DNA of 64,000 nt from Chloroflexota bacterium (GTDB lineage: Bacteria; Chloroflexota; Dehalococcoidia; Dehalococcoidales; JACQON01): the NCBI GenBank assembly GCA_016202545.1, contig JACQON010000012.1, positions 1-64,000 on the forward strand. The letters are read 5' to 3'. A program made the translations under genes and the position numbers. Within the stretch, counting starts at the first letter, position 1. Each line of letters starts with the position of its first letter. Under the pieces are notes generated by a model. It had not been told where the DNA came from, made no database searches, and saw nothing but the letters and a program-made list of their open reading frames with translations. This document shows, piece by piece, positions 49,955 to 59,510 of this stretch.

Positions 49955-50241
49955 TAAAGGCCGGGAGCAAGACTAGTAGGCTTCAAGCGAGGCACAGAGA
50001 GTCGGGGTAGGTGTGAGCCGATGCTGGCGCGGAAGTTGAATGGACTTGGGAGCCGCAAACCGAAAGCCGCTGAAATGGCGGCAAGTAGGCTTTGACGCAG
50101 GGGAAGCGTTAACATATCCCATGGTATCGAGGCCGGGACGGGCCTTTGTACCTGAAAGAGATGGCCGGATTCTAGCTGGCTAAAAAGGGTGGCACCGCGG
50201 AAGTTAGCCTCTCGCCCCTTTAAGGGATGAGAGGCTTTTTT
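49955..50241 (+). ncRNA. T-box leader with tryptophan (UGG) specifier
   Basis: The leader upstream of trpE has the conserved T-box sequence AGGGTGGCACCGCGG at 50186-50200, followed by a terminator hairpin. The stem I region shows an AGAGAG box near 49995, an apical GGTAGGTGTGAGCC region, and a candidate specifier loop GAATGGAC with TGG at 50041-50043. Uncharged tRNA-Trp should pair there and with the T-box bulge to form the antiterminator, so the operon is on when tryptophan is scarce. The stem borders are approximate. Confidence 0.92.
50207..50241 (+). terminator. T-box attenuator terminator
   Basis: GCCTCTC pairs with GAGAGGC across a Pro-like loop containing CCCTTTAAGGG, followed by six T. 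The left arm overlaps the 3' part of the alternative antiterminator. Confidence 0.85.
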
Positions 50242-50256
50242 AATTAAGGAGAAGAC

Positions 50257-51702
50257 ATGTACTATCCGACGCTGGAGGAGGTCCGCCGGTTAAAGGGTCG
50301 CGGCAACCTGGTGCCCATCTATCACGAGACCGTGGCCGATATGGAGACGCCGGTGTCAGCCTACCTCAAGGTGGCTCGCGGCGACTACTCTTTTCTGCTG
50401 GAGAGCGTTGAGGGCGGGGAGCGGCTGGCCCGCTATAGCTTTATCGGCACCGAGCCTTCTCTGGTACTTAAGGCAAGGAAAGACGCCCCGTCTGACCCCC
50501 TGCTCCTGGTGGAACAGGAGTTCCGCCGGTTCCAGCCGGTGCCGGTGGCCGGCCTGCCCCGGTTTCACGGGGGAATGGTGGGCTACCTGAGCTATGAGGT
50601 CGCCCGCTACTTCGAGAGGCTGCCCTCCCCTGCGCCCGACCCCCTGGCGCTGCCTGAGTTCATGCTGATGCTGGCTGATACTCTCCTTGTATTCGACCAT
50701 GTCGCCCACAAAATCAAGCTCGTCTCCCATGTTCATCTCGATGGCGATGTTGACGCCGCCTACCGCAAGGCCACTGACAAAATTGAGGGCCTCCTGGACA
50801 GGCTAAGCCGCCCGGTTCCCACCGAAGCTCCGCCAGCGGTTTCCACCGCCAGCGGCAAGGTGTCATCGAACCTCTCACAGGCTGAGTTCGAGTCCAGGGT
50901 CTCCCGGGCCAAGGAGCACATCTACGCCGGCGACATAATCCAGGTCGTCCTGTCACAGCGGCTGGCCAGGCCGACCAGCGCCCACCCCTTCGCTGTGTAC
51001 CGGGCGCTGCGCTCGGTCAATCCTTCCCCCTATATGTACTACCTCCACCTGGGCGACTTCAACATCGTGGGCGCCTCTCCAGAGCTGCTGGTGCGGGTGG
51101 AGGACGGAATAGTATCCAATCACCCCATCGCCGGCACACGCCCCCGCGGGAAGGACGCCGATGATGACATCGCCCTGGAAAAGGAGCTCAGGGCTGATGA
51201 GAAGGAGCGCGCCGAGCATATCATGCTGGTGGACCTGGGGCGCAATGACATCGGCAGAATCAGCCAGGCGGGCACGGTGGAGGTGACCCAGCTCATGGAC
51301 GTGGAGCGCTACTCCCACGTCATGCACCTGGTCTCACACGTCCAGGGCAAGCTCAGGCGCGGTCTTTCTCCGCTCGACGCCCTGCGCGCCTGTTTCCCCG
51401 CCGGCACCGTCAGCGGCGCTCCCAAGATACGGGCCATGGAAATCATCGCCGGGCTGGAGCCGGACAAGAGAGGCCCTTATGCCGGTGCGGTGGGCTACTT
51501 CGACTTCCTGGGCAACCTGGACACCGCCATCACCATCCGCACCATCGTCATCAAGGACGGCGTCGCCTATGTCCAGGCGGGATGCGGGATTGTCGCCGAC
51601 AGCGTCCCCGAGCGGGAGTACCAGGAGACCATGAACAAGGCGCAGGCGTTGCTTACTGCTATTGAGCAGGCGGAGGCCAGGTATGCTCCTGCTAATAGAT
51701 AA
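50257..51702 (+). CDS. trpE: Anthranilate synthase component I
   Basis: TrpE makes anthranilate from chorismate with ammonia from TrpG. The 481-residue protein has an N-terminal feedback region with LLESVEGGERLARYSFIG (the tryptophan-binding LESxxx form), and a C-terminal chorismate domain with IVQVVLSQRL, NPSPYMYYLHLGDF, PIAGTRPRGK, and FPAGTVSGAPKIRAMEII. It is the first gene after the T-box leader and overlaps trpG by 20 bases. Confidence 0.96.
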   Translation: MYYPTLEEVRRLKGRGNLVPIYHETVADMETPVSAYLKVARGDYSFLLESVEGGERLARYSFIGTEPSLVLKARKDAPSDPLLLVEQEFRRFQPVPVAGLPRFHGGMVGYLSYEVARYFERLPSPAPDPLALPEFMLMLADTLLVFDHVAHKIKLVSHVHLDGDVDAAYRKATDKIEGLLDRLSRPVPTEAPPAVSTASGKVSSNLSQAEFESRVSRAKEHIYAGDIIQVVLSQRLARPTSAHPFAVYRALRSVNPSPYMYYLHLGDFNIVGASPELLVRVEDGIVSNHPIAGTRPRGKDADDDIALEKELRADEKERAEHIMLVDLGRNDIGRISQAGTVEVTQLMDVERYSHVMHLVSHVQGKLRRGLSPLDALRACFPAGTVSGAPKIRAMEIIAGLEPDKRGPYAGAVGYFDFLGNLDTAITIRTIVIKDGVAYVQAGCGIVADSVPEREYQETMNKAQALLTAIEQAEARYAPANR

Positions 51703-52264
51703 CTACGATAGCTTCACCTACAACCTGTTCCAGTACCTCAGCGAGCTGGGGGAGGAGGTATGGGTGGTGCGCAACGACCGGGTGAGCCTGGAGGAGATTG
51801 AGGCCAGGCAGCCGGAGCGCATCGTCATCTCGCCCGGGCCGGGGACGCCGCAGCAGGCCGGCATCTCCAACGATGTCATCCGCAGCTTCGGCGGACGGGT
51901 GCCTATCCTGGGTGTATGCCTCGGCCATCAGTGCATCGGCTATACTTATGGCGGCAGGGTGGAGCGCGCCGGCGAGCTAAAGCACGGCAAATCATCGCTC
52001 ATTCACCATGACGGCAGGGGGGTTTTCGCCGGGCTAACTAACCCCTTTTCCGCTATCCGCTACCACTCCCTGGCGGTGATGCGTGACGGCCTGCCCGACT
52101 GCCTGGAGGTCAGCGCCTGGACGGGAAATGGCCTGATTATGGGGCTGCGCCACCGCCGCTTTGCCGTGGAGGGAGTCCAGTTCCACCCGGAGTCAATCAT
52201 GACCGAAGTGGGGAAAGATTTACTGAGGAATTTTCTACAGATGTCTTATACTGGAGAAAAGTGA
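51683..52264 (+). CDS. trpG: Anthranilate synthase component II (glutamine amidotransferase)
   Basis: TrpG supplies ammonia to TrpE. The 193-residue class I amidotransferase has LLIDNYDSFTYNL, SPGPGTP, the Cys nucleophile in GVCLGHQ, and the His-Glu pair in VQFHPES. The ATG at 51683 has GGAGG-like sequence upstream. It could also serve as PabA in folate synthesis, since folK is nearby. A foreign membrane-protein gene follows after seven bases. Confidence 0.96.
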   Translation: MLLLIDNYDSFTYNLFQYLSELGEEVWVVRNDRVSLEEIEARQPERIVISPGPGTPQQAGISNDVIRSFGGRVPILGVCLGHQCIGYTYGGRVERAGELKHGKSSLIHHDGRGVFAGLTNPFSAIRYHSLAVMRDGLPDCLEVSAWTGNGLIMGLRHRRFAVEGVQFHPESIMTEVGKDLLRNFLQMSYTGEK

Positions 52265-52271
52265 GGAAGTG

Positions 52272-52907
52272 GTGTCAAACAAAGACTTAAAAGTTCTATA
52301 CACAAGCGGTTTCGGTATGCTTGTAGTCTTAATTGTCTTATATTTATTTAAACTTATCGATACGGCGCAAGCTATCCAGATAATACTAACTTTTGCTCTT
52401 GTTAGTGTCACCGCCGTTTACGTTAGATGGACAGCCGAGATTGCTAAATCCACAAAGGAACAAGCAGACGCCAGCGTACGGCCTTATCTACTGTTGAGAC
52501 TTGATTTGGAAGATAATGTGCTCCTTCAGTGGGACACTTACCAAGGCAAACAACCACCCAGTGAGTTCGAGGTAACAATATTGAACGCAGGCAAAGGGCC
52601 TGCAACAAACTTAGAGGCATCCTTATGGGACTCAAAGCTAGTATATTTCCCGACAACGAGAGGTTTCCTAGCGCCTAATGAAGAGTGGCAAGCAAATATA
52701 TCAAAACAGGGAGACACTCTTTTGGGAGGAAGGTGGCTGCCAAAGCTAAGAGGGATTATTAAGCAAGATGACCCCATTATTGTTGTGAAATACCAAGATA
52801 TTCACAAGCGTATGTGGGTCAGCTACTTATGCCTTGAAAGACATGTTGATATAGAAGCCTTCGTCAAGGATGGAGAACAAAATATCGTGGAGTATAACAA
52901 TGATTAA
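52272..52907 (+). CDS. Hypothetical two-helix membrane protein inside the trp operon
   Basis: The product is about 211 residues with two N-terminal helices (about 12-30 and 36-55), a charged EIAKSTKEQADASVRPYLLL segment, and a beta-rich soluble domain containing TILNAGKGPATNLEASLWDS. No function was recognised. Its DNA is clearly AT-richer than trpG and trpD. The GTG start has GAGGA four bases away, and its stop overlaps the trpD start by eight bases, so it is inserted without breaking the operon. It is an odd cargo for a biosynthetic operon. Confidence 0.65.
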   Translation: MSNKDLKVLYTSGFGMLVVLIVLYLFKLIDTAQAIQIILTFALVSVTAVYVRWTAEIAKSTKEQADASVRPYLLLRLDLEDNVLLQWDTYQGKQPPSEFEVTILNAGKGPATNLEASLWDSKLVYFPTTRGFLAPNEEWQANISKQGDTLLGGRWLPKLRGIIKQDDPIIVVKYQDIHKRMWVSYLCLERHVDIEAFVKDGEQNIVEYNND

Positions 52908-53919
52908 AGAAGCCATTGAAGCCTTAGTCTCAGGCCGCCCGCTCAGCTTTGAGCAGGCCGCCGGAGTGATGGAGGAGATAATGGGCGGTGAAGCCACTCC
53001 GGCCCAGATTGCCGCCTTCGTCACCGCGCTGAGAATCAAAGGGGAGACCGTGGAAGAGATTGCCGGCATGGCCAGCGTGATGCGGGCCAAAGCGGTGCCG
53101 GTGCCGGCTGCTCCGCCGCTGGTGGATACCTGCGGCACCGGCGGTGACGGCTCCTGCACCTTCAATATCTCCACCGCCGCCGCCTTTGTCGCCGCCGGCG
53201 CTGGCGTGAAGATAGCCAAGCACGGCAACCGGGCTATGACCAGCCGCTGCGGCAGCGCTGACGTCCTGGAGGCGCTGGGAGTGAAGATTGACCTGGGCGC
53301 GGAGGCGGTGGCTGAATGCATCAACAAGGTCGGCATCGGCTTCATGTTTGCCCCCGCCTTTCACCCGGCCATGAAGCACGCCGCTGCTCCCCGCCGCGAG
53401 ATTGGCATCCGCACCGTGTTCAATATCCTGGGGCCGCTGACCAACCCGGCACGCGCTGAGCACCAGGTCATCGGCGCTCCCAGCCAGGAGCTGGCGCAGA
53501 AGCTCGCCTTCGCCCTCCTCCGCCTGGGCACCAGGCACTCCCTGGTAGTGCATGGCCTGGAGGGGATGGATGAAATCTCCATCAGCGGCCGGTCGCTGGT
53601 GTGGGAGGTTAATAAAAAAGATGGGGTATCACCGCCCTACGAGGTTTCTCCCCAAGATTTTGGCTTCAGAGAAGCCGACCCATCTCAACTCAAGGGCGGA
53701 ACGCCCGCTGAGAATGCCGAAACGCTGCGCCGCATCCTGAGCGGAGAGACCGGGCCGAGACGGGACGTGGTGGTTATGAACGCCGCCGCCGCTCTGGTGG
53801 CCGGCAACCGGGCCGCCAATCTCATCGACGGCGCCCGCCTGGCTGAGCAGGCCATTGACAGCGGCCGCGCCCGGGAAAAGCTCGACCAACTGGTCAGCCT
53901 GAGCCAGAAGCTGGGTTAG
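52900..53919 (+). CDS. trpD: Anthranilate phosphoribosyltransferase
   Basis: TrpD joins anthranilate to PRPP. The 339-residue protein has the N-terminal helical domain (EAIEALVSGRPLSFEQAAGVM), DTCGTGGDGSCTFNIST (PRPP site), KHGNRAMTSRCGSADVLEALG, and LGPLTNPARAEHQVIG. The ATG at 52900 is used because a start at 52870 would lie deep within the upstream gene. The stop is two bases before trpC. Confidence 0.96.
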   Translation: MIKEAIEALVSGRPLSFEQAAGVMEEIMGGEATPAQIAAFVTALRIKGETVEEIAGMASVMRAKAVPVPAAPPLVDTCGTGGDGSCTFNISTAAAFVAAGAGVKIAKHGNRAMTSRCGSADVLEALGVKIDLGAEAVAECINKVGIGFMFAPAFHPAMKHAAAPRREIGIRTVFNILGPLTNPARAEHQVIGAPSQELAQKLAFALLRLGTRHSLVVHGLEGMDEISISGRSLVWEVNKKDGVSPPYEVSPQDFGFREADPSQLKGGTPAENAETLRRILSGETGPRRDVVVMNAAAALVAGNRAANLIDGARLAEQAIDSGRAREKLDQLVSLSQKLG

Positions 53920-53921
53920 AC

Positions 53922-54689
53922 ATGCTGGATAGAATCGTGGCCTGTAAAAGAGAAGAGGTTGAGCAGGCGAAGAAAAGCCTGCCCCTGTCCTCTTTGCAGG
54001 AGCGGATTGCCCTGCAGGCGGCGCCGCTTGACCTGGCCATGTCCCTCAGCGGCGACCACACCCGGCTCATCGCCGAGGTAAAGCGGGCATCACCATCGCG
54101 GGGGATTCTCGTCCCGGACTTCGACCCGGTCGGGCTGGCCAGGGCTTACGCTCAAGGCGGGGCGGCAGCCATCTCGGTGCTGACCGAGTCCAACTTCTTT
54201 CACGGCAGCCTCGACCACCTGGCGGCAATCAGGAAAGAGGTCAAGCTCCCGGTGCTGAGAAAGGACTTTATATTCGACTGGTATCAGGTATATGAAGCCC
54301 GGGCTTACGGCGCTGACGCCCTGCTGCTAATAGCGGCCATACTCAGCCAGGGCCAGCTTGAGGAGCTGCTGTCGCTGAGCCGCAGCCTCGGCCTTGACTG
54401 CCTGGTCGAAGTCCACAATGAAGACGAGGTGGAGAGGACGCTCCGCACCAGGGCAAAGATTATCGGCATCAATAATCGCGACCTGAAGACATTCAACATT
54501 GATATCGATACCACCCGCCGGCTGCTGCCCCTCATCCCACCGGGACGGATTGCGGTCAGCGAAAGCGGCATCCACGGCCGGGCTGACGTGGAAAAGCTCA
54601 AGGCGTGGGGTGTCAACGCGGTGCTGGTGGGAGAAGCCCTGGTCACCGGCAAAGACATCCAGGCCAAAATGAAGGAGTTGATAATATGA
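53922..54689 (+). CDS. trpC: Indole-3-glycerol phosphate synthase
   Basis: TrpC closes the indole ring. The 255-residue TIM barrel has LIAEVKRASPSRG, AAAISVLTESNFFHG, PVLRKDFIFDWYQVYEARAYGAD, IIGINNRDLKTF and ISESGI-type AVSESGIHGRADV. Length and motifs are standard. Its stop overlaps the trpF start (ATGA). Confidence 0.96.
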   Translation: MLDRIVACKREEVEQAKKSLPLSSLQERIALQAAPLDLAMSLSGDHTRLIAEVKRASPSRGILVPDFDPVGLARAYAQGGAAAISVLTESNFFHGSLDHLAAIRKEVKLPVLRKDFIFDWYQVYEARAYGADALLLIAAILSQGQLEELLSLSRSLGLDCLVEVHNEDEVERTLRTRAKIIGINNRDLKTFNIDIDTTRRLLPLIPPGRIAVSESGIHGRADVEKLKAWGVNAVLVGEALVTGKDIQAKMKELII

Positions 54690-55342
54690 CTCGAATCAAA
54701 GTCTGCGGCATCAAAGATACAGCGCACGCCCTGGCTGCGGTCGGGGCCGGAGCCGACTTCATTGGCCTGGTGTTCGCCGCCAGCCGGAGGCGGCTCACCC
54801 CGGCCCAGGCCGCCGGAATAGCTGGCGCCGTCAAGAAAAGCGCCGCCGCTGAGGTGGTCGGCGTCTTTGTCAATATGCCCGCCGCCGAGGTAAACCAGGC
54901 TGCCATCTCCTGCCATCTGGACTGGGTGCAGCTAAGCGGCGATGAGCCGTGGGAGTATTGCCTTGATATTGACCGGCCCATAATCAAGGCGGTGCGGATA
55001 GGCAGTCAGCAGTCCTATCAGGAAATCCACGCCAGGCTGGCTGAGGGTGCCAGAAAGCTCTCCGGCAGGAGGTTTATTTACCTGCTTGATTCCCTGGTTG
55101 AGGGCGAATACGGGGGCACCGGCAGGGCCTTTGATTGGAGCCTGGCGCGGCAGGCGGCGGAGGAGTTCCCGGTGATTATCGCCGGCGGTCTCACCCCGGA
55201 GAACGTGGCCCGCGCCATCAAAGTGGTGACGCCCTGGGGGGTGGACGTCTCCTCCGGCGTGGAAATAGACGGGGTCAAACACGCTGCCAGAATCAGAGCT
55301 TTTATTCAGGCGGTAAGGAGGGCAGATGGAAGCGAAATCTAG
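54686..55342 (+). CDS. trpF: Phosphoribosylanthranilate isomerase
   Basis: TrpF performs the Amadori rearrangement before TrpC. The 218-residue TIM barrel starts IKVCGIKD (with the catalytic Cys), then [27 protein letters not shown], and [21 protein letters not shown] at the C-terminal phosphate site. The ATG at 54686 overlaps the trpC stop. The 3' end overlaps trpB by 17 bases. Confidence 0.95.
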   Translation: MTRIKVCGIKDTAHALAAVGAGADFIGLVFAASRRRLTPAQAAGIAGAVKKSAAAEVVGVFVNMPAAEVNQAAISCHLDWVQLSGDEPWEYCLDIDRPIIKAVRIGSQQSYQEIHARLAEGARKLSGRRFIYLLDSLVEGEYGGTGRAFDWSLARQAAEEFPVIIAGGLTPENVARAIKVVTPWGVDVSSGVEIDGVKHAARIRAFIQAVRRADGSEI

Positions 55343-56531
55343 CCAGTTGCCCGACTCACGCGGCTACTTCGGGCAGTTCGGCGGCACGTTCGTGCCTGAG
55401 AGGCTGATGCCAGCCCTGGATGAGCTGGAGCAGGCCTTCAACCAGGCCAGCGCCGACAGCGATTTCCAGCGTGAGTTCCAGGAGCTATGCCGCAATTACA
55501 TCGGCCGCCCCACCCCTTTATACCCGGCCCAGCGTCTTGCCGCCAGAATGGATGGAGCCGCTATCCTGCTCAAGCGCGAAGACCTGGCCCACACCGGGGC
55601 CCACAAAATCAACAACGCCCTGGGCCAGGGGCTGCTGGCGAAGCGGATGGGCAAAAACAGGATCGTCGCCGAGACCGGCGCCGGTCAGCATGGGGTAGCC
55701 GTGGCCACGGTGTGCGCCATGCTTGGCCTGAACTGTATCATCTACATGGGGGAGGAGGACGTCAGACGCCAGGCAACCAACGCGCTGCGGATGAAGCTGC
55801 TGGGTGCTGAGGTGCGCCCGGTAGCTTCAGGCAGCCGGACGCTAAAGGATGCCATCAACGAGACCATCCGCGACTGGGTGACCAACGTGCGCGATACCTA
55901 CTACCTTCTCGGCTCAGTCGTAGGTCCCCACCCCTATCCCACCATGGTGCGGCACTTCCAATCGGTAATCGGGCAGGAGACCAGAGAGCAGGTCACCGCC
56001 ATGTACCATCGCCTGCCTGACTACCTGGTCGCCTGCGTCGGCGGCGGCAGCAATGCCATGGGCCTTTTCCACCCTTTCTTTGATGACAGAGATGTCAAGT
56101 TCATCGGAGTTGAGGCCGCCGGCAAAGGGCTTGATACCGGGAAGCATGCCGCCTCGCTCAGCGCCGGCAGGGTGGGAGTGCTGCACGGCGCCAGGTCATA
56201 CCTGCTGCAGGACAGCCACGGCCAGATAGCCGAGACGCTCAGCATTGCCGCCGGCCTGGACTATCCCGGCGTCGGCCCCGAGCACAGCTACTATAAAGAG
56301 ACCGGACGCGCCACCTATATGGCCGTCACCGATAGCCAGGCCCTGGAAGGCTTTAAGCTACTGTGCCAGACCGAGGGCATAATCCCGGCGCTGGAATCGT
56401 CCCATGCCATCTATTACGCCGCCCGGCTGGCTGCCAGCCTGCCACGGGAGCAAATCATAGTGGTCAACCTCTCCGGCCGGGGCGATAAGGACCTGGACAT
56501 CGTTTCCAGGGCTTTGGAGATGAAGCCATGA
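55326..56531 (+). CDS. trpB: Tryptophan synthase beta chain
   Basis: TrpB condenses indole and serine with pyridoxal phosphate. The 401-residue protein has [13 protein letters not shown], the PLP Lys in [27 protein letters not shown], and the phosphate-binding VGGGSNAMG. It is the canonical TrpB1 form, next to trpA (ATGA overlap). A second, TrpB2-type gene lies downstream at 57675. Confidence 0.97.
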   Translation: MEAKSSQLPDSRGYFGQFGGTFVPERLMPALDELEQAFNQASADSDFQREFQELCRNYIGRPTPLYPAQRLAARMDGAAILLKREDLAHTGAHKINNALGQGLLAKRMGKNRIVAETGAGQHGVAVATVCAMLGLNCIIYMGEEDVRRQATNALRMKLLGAEVRPVASGSRTLKDAINETIRDWVTNVRDTYYLLGSVVGPHPYPTMVRHFQSVIGQETREQVTAMYHRLPDYLVACVGGGSNAMGLFHPFFDDRDVKFIGVEAAGKGLDTGKHAASLSAGRVGVLHGARSYLLQDSHGQIAETLSIAAGLDYPGVGPEHSYYKETGRATYMAVTDSQALEGFKLLCQTEGIIPALESSHAIYYAARLAASLPREQIIVVNLSGRGDKDLDIVSRALEMKP

Positions 56532-57301
56532 GCGACATCGAGTCCGTCTTCAAGCCGGGATATAAAGCGCTGGTCGCCTACCTCACCGCGGGCTACCCTG
56601 ACATAGCGGCGACGGAAAAAGCGGCTGCCATCCTCTCGGATAACGGCTGCGATATTATCGAGCTGGGCATACCCTTCTCCGACCCTCTGGCTGACGGCGC
56701 TACTATCCAGAAGGCAAGCTACCAGGCGCTGCAGCAGGGCGTTACCCCCGGAACCTGCCTGGAGCTGGCCGTCCGATTGCGACAGAAGATGGCCACGCCG
56801 CTGGTATTTATGACCTACTACAACCCGGTGCTCAGCTTCGGGCTGGAGGCCTTCTGCCAGGCCTCGGCCCGGGCCGGAGTCAGCGGGCTAATCGTCCCTG
56901 ACCTGCCCCCCGAAGAGGGAGCCAAGCTGGAAACGGCAGCGCAGAGGCACAGCCTCGACCTCATCTATCTGCTGACCCCGGCCAGCACCGAGAAGCGTAT
57001 CTCAATGGTGGCCAGGAGGAGCCGGGGGTTTATTTACCTGGTCTCCCTCACCGGCGTTACCGGCGCCAGAGACGCTCTACCTGCGGAGCTGGAGGACTTC
57101 GTCGGCCGGGTCAGGAAGAAAGCGCGCCAGCCGCTGTGCGTCGGCTTTGGCATCTCTACGCCGGAGCAGGCAAAGCGGGTGGCCAGGGTAGCAGACGGCG
57201 TCATCGTCGGCAGCCGCCTCATCCAGTTGCTGGGAGAGGATGCCACTTTATCCTCGCTCAAGGCCTTCATCTCCGGCCTGAGGTCAGCTTTGAATACATA
57301 A
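56528..57301 (+). CDS. trpA: Tryptophan synthase alpha chain
   Basis: TrpA cleaves indole-3-glycerol phosphate and channels indole to TrpB. The 257-residue TIM barrel has the catalytic Glu in [16 protein letters not shown], the YYNP segment [20 protein letters not shown], and SLTGVTGAR. It is the last gene of the operon before a repeat-filled gap. Confidence 0.96.
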   Translation: MSDIESVFKPGYKALVAYLTAGYPDIAATEKAAAILSDNGCDIIELGIPFSDPLADGATIQKASYQALQQGVTPGTCLELAVRLRQKMATPLVFMTYYNPVLSFGLEAFCQASARAGVSGLIVPDLPPEEGAKLETAAQRHSLDLIYLLTPASTEKRISMVARRSRGFIYLVSLTGVTGARDALPAELEDFVGRVRKKARQPLCVGFGISTPEQAKRVARVADGVIVGSRLIQLLGEDATLSSLKAFISGLRSALNT

Positions 57302-57331
57302 AATTGTTTACAAACAGGCTCTGCCATTGTT

Positions 57332-57510
57332 ATGAAAATAAGAGCCTCTGATAGCTCTGACATCTTTTGGGGTGCTTCAAGCGAACGCCCATCTCACTAC
57401 CCTCTTCCCAGTGGGAAGAGGGCGTTAAGTAAAAGAGAGGGGCGAAGCCCCTCTCTAAAATCTTATCCCCTTCTCCTTTAAGGAGAAGGGGATAAGGGGA
57501 TGAGGTCGTC
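57332..57510 (+). repeat. Family 1 MITE-like repeat, copy downstream of trpA
   Basis: Left end ATGAAAATA at 57332 preceded by CATTGTT as in the copy at 43295. The three hairpins follow: CCCTCTTCCC/GGGAAGAGGG, AGAGAGGGGC/GCCCCTCTCT, CCCCTTCTCCTTTAAGGAGAAGGGG, ending with GGGGATGAGGTC. The right terminal repeat is missing. In the 57302-57674 gap I see no gene; the hairpins could end trp transcription. Confidence 0.75.
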
Positions 57511-57674
57511 AGTAAGCAAGACTGTGCGCTGAAATAGTAATTGGTACAGTAATTAACCTGACAAGACGCTAGGAGTTGGCAAAACGGGATGGAGTGGAGT
57601 AATATATGTCTAATATATTGCGGCAGCCCCTTACCGGGGCGAATACCCGCAAACAAAAAATAGAGGGAGGAACC

Positions 57675-59030
57675 ATGGAAAGGACCAAGTTTATCCTTGA
57701 AGAAAAGGACATGCCGACTTCCTGGTACAACATTTTGCCTGACCTGCCTGAGCCACTGCCACCTGAGCTACATCCTGCTACTAAGGAGCCAACTCGGCTC
57801 CCACCGCCACTGTTCCCTGAGGCGATTAACAGCCAAGAGTTCAGCACGGAGCGCTATATTAATATCCCGGAAGAGGTGCAAGCTGTCTACAGGTTGTGGA
57901 GACCCACGCCACTATATCGAGCATACCGCTTGGAAAAAGCCCTGGATACACCGGCCAAGATTTTCTATAAGTATGAAGGAACCAGTCCGGCGGGAAGCCA
58001 CAAGCCCAACACGGCTGTAGCCCAGGCTTACTACAATAAGAAAGAGGGGGTGAGGCGCCTGGCCACCGAGACCGGCGCCGGGCAGTGGGGCAGCGCCCTT
58101 GCCATGGGCTGCGTGTTCTTTGGCCTTGAACTCAAGGTCTATATGGTCAAGGTCAGCTACTACCAGAAGCCGTACCGTCGCATCCTGATGGAGACCTGGG
58201 GCGCCAAGGTTGTCCCTAGTCCCAGCCCGGATACTGAAGTGGGACGGCGTGTCCTTAAGGAAAATCCTGATTCTCCTGGCAGCTTGGGCATTGCCATCAG
58301 CGAAGCTATAGAGGACGCCTTTGCCCATGACGATACCAAGTATTCAATCGGCAGTGTTGCCAACCATGTCCTGCTCCATCAGACTATCATCGGGCAGGAG
58401 GCCATGAAGCAGATGAAGATGGCCGGCGTCTACCCGGACATCATTGTGGGCTGCGTTGGCGGCGGCTCAAATTTCGCCGGGATGTTTCTGCCCTTCATCA
58501 AAGATAAGATAAAGGGTAAGAAGCCGGACCTGCGCATCATCTGTGTTGAGCCGCAGGCCTGTCCTTCTTTAACCAAAGGGGTCTATACCTGGGATTTCGG
58601 AGATGAAGCCGGGCTTGCCCCGATACTAAAGATGCATACCCTCGGTCACTCCTTCATGCCGCCTCCCCTGCATGCCGGAGGGCTACGCTATCACGGCATG
58701 GCCCCCATCATCTGCCATCTCTACAAGCTGGGCTTTGTTGAAGCCCAGGCTGTGTCCCAGGTTCCTGTCTTTGAAGCCGGAGTGAAGTTTGCCCGGGTGG
58801 AGGGTATCATCCCGGCACCTGAAGCAGCACACGCTATCAAGGTGACCATTGATGAAGCCCTCGCCTGCCGGGAATCGGGCCAGTCGAAGACCATCCTCCT
58901 GGCGTTAAGCGGGCACGGCCACTTCGACCTGGCCGCCTATGATGAGTATCTGTCGGGCAAGCTGGCTGATTACGAGTACCCTGAGGAAAAGGTCAAGGAA
59001 GCGCTGGCGGCGCTGCCCAAAGTATCATAG
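57675..59030 (+). CDS. TrpB2-type tryptophan synthase beta chain
   Basis: The 451-residue PLP enzyme belongs to the TrpB2 group: a long N terminus (about 85 residues) with [14 protein letters not shown], GRPTPLxRA-like [18 protein letters not shown] Lys in [27 protein letters not shown], and [11 protein letters not shown]. TrpB2 enzymes can make tryptophan from indole without TrpA. I chose the ATG at 57675 with GGGAGG upstream. It is set apart from the T-box operon by a repeat, so it may be transcribed separately. Confidence 0.93.
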   Translation: MERTKFILEEKDMPTSWYNILPDLPEPLPPELHPATKEPTRLPPPLFPEAINSQEFSTERYINIPEEVQAVYRLWRPTPLYRAYRLEKALDTPAKIFYKYEGTSPAGSHKPNTAVAQAYYNKKEGVRRLATETGAGQWGSALAMGCVFFGLELKVYMVKVSYYQKPYRRILMETWGAKVVPSPSPDTEVGRRVLKENPDSPGSLGIAISEAIEDAFAHDDTKYSIGSVANHVLLHQTIIGQEAMKQMKMAGVYPDIIVGCVGGGSNFAGMFLPFIKDKIKGKKPDLRIICVEPQACPSLTKGVYTWDFGDEAGLAPILKMHTLGHSFMPPPLHAGGLRYHGMAPIICHLYKLGFVEAQAVSQVPVFEAGVKFARVEGIIPAPEAAHAIKVTIDEALACRESGQSKTILLALSGHGHFDLAAYDEYLSGKLADYEYPEEKVKEALAALPKVS

Positions 59031-59161
59031 GCACAGTCAAACTGCGCTGGAGGTAGGCCATTTTTCACCGGTCTCCTTCGGCGGTGGCTGGTTTGAGCAT
59101 CACTACGAGGAGCTTTACTCCTTGTAGTTCCACATGCCGCTTGCTAGTGGCACCACTAAGC

Positions 59162-59419
59162 ATGAAAATACGGTTTTCCCGCATTCGTACCGACCTCATC
59201 CCCTTTTTCCCATTCAGGGTGAGCCTTCACTTCGTGGTGACCTCAGTGGAACCAGGGTGAACCCCTTCTCCTACCCAGGAGAAGGGGAAAAGATTTAGAG
59301 AGGGGCGAAGCCCCTCTCTTTTGCTTAACCCCCTCTTCCCAGTGGGAAGAGGGTAGGGAGATGGGCGTCCGCCTGAAGCCAGCCGATAACGTCCAAGCAT
59401 GCGGAACCCGTATTTTCAT
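59162..59419 (-). repeat. Family 1 MITE-like element, full-length copy
   Basis: The element is 258 bases, bounded by perfect 12-base terminal inverted repeats ATGAAAATACGG, which extend imperfectly (CGCAT a few bases further in). Inside it has three hairpins in inverted order relative to the other copies, and the GGTTCCACTG/CTTCACTTCGTGG block. No protein is coded. It occupies most of the gap 59031-59493, which otherwise shows no gene. Confidence 0.85.
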
Positions 59420-59469
59420 AACAATAGCACCCTCAACTAGTGCTGGGCACTATCCCCTCACCGGTCCGG

Positions 59470-59499
59470 CTGGCATTGGCCCCACCCCGGTGCTATAAT
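59470..59499 (+). promoter_or_regulatory. Protease gene promoter
   Basis: TATAAT at 59494-59499 with CTGGCA 18 bases upstream; the -10 box ends 11 bases before the ATG, so the leader would be only a few bases. Confidence 0.45.
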
Positions 59500-59510
59500 T
59501 AAAACTGGTT

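Noticed and set aside
49955-50110. tRNA gene in the trpE leader
   Set aside because: There is no cloverleaf with T-loop and acceptor stem; the region fits T-box stem I and the conserved T-box motif follows.
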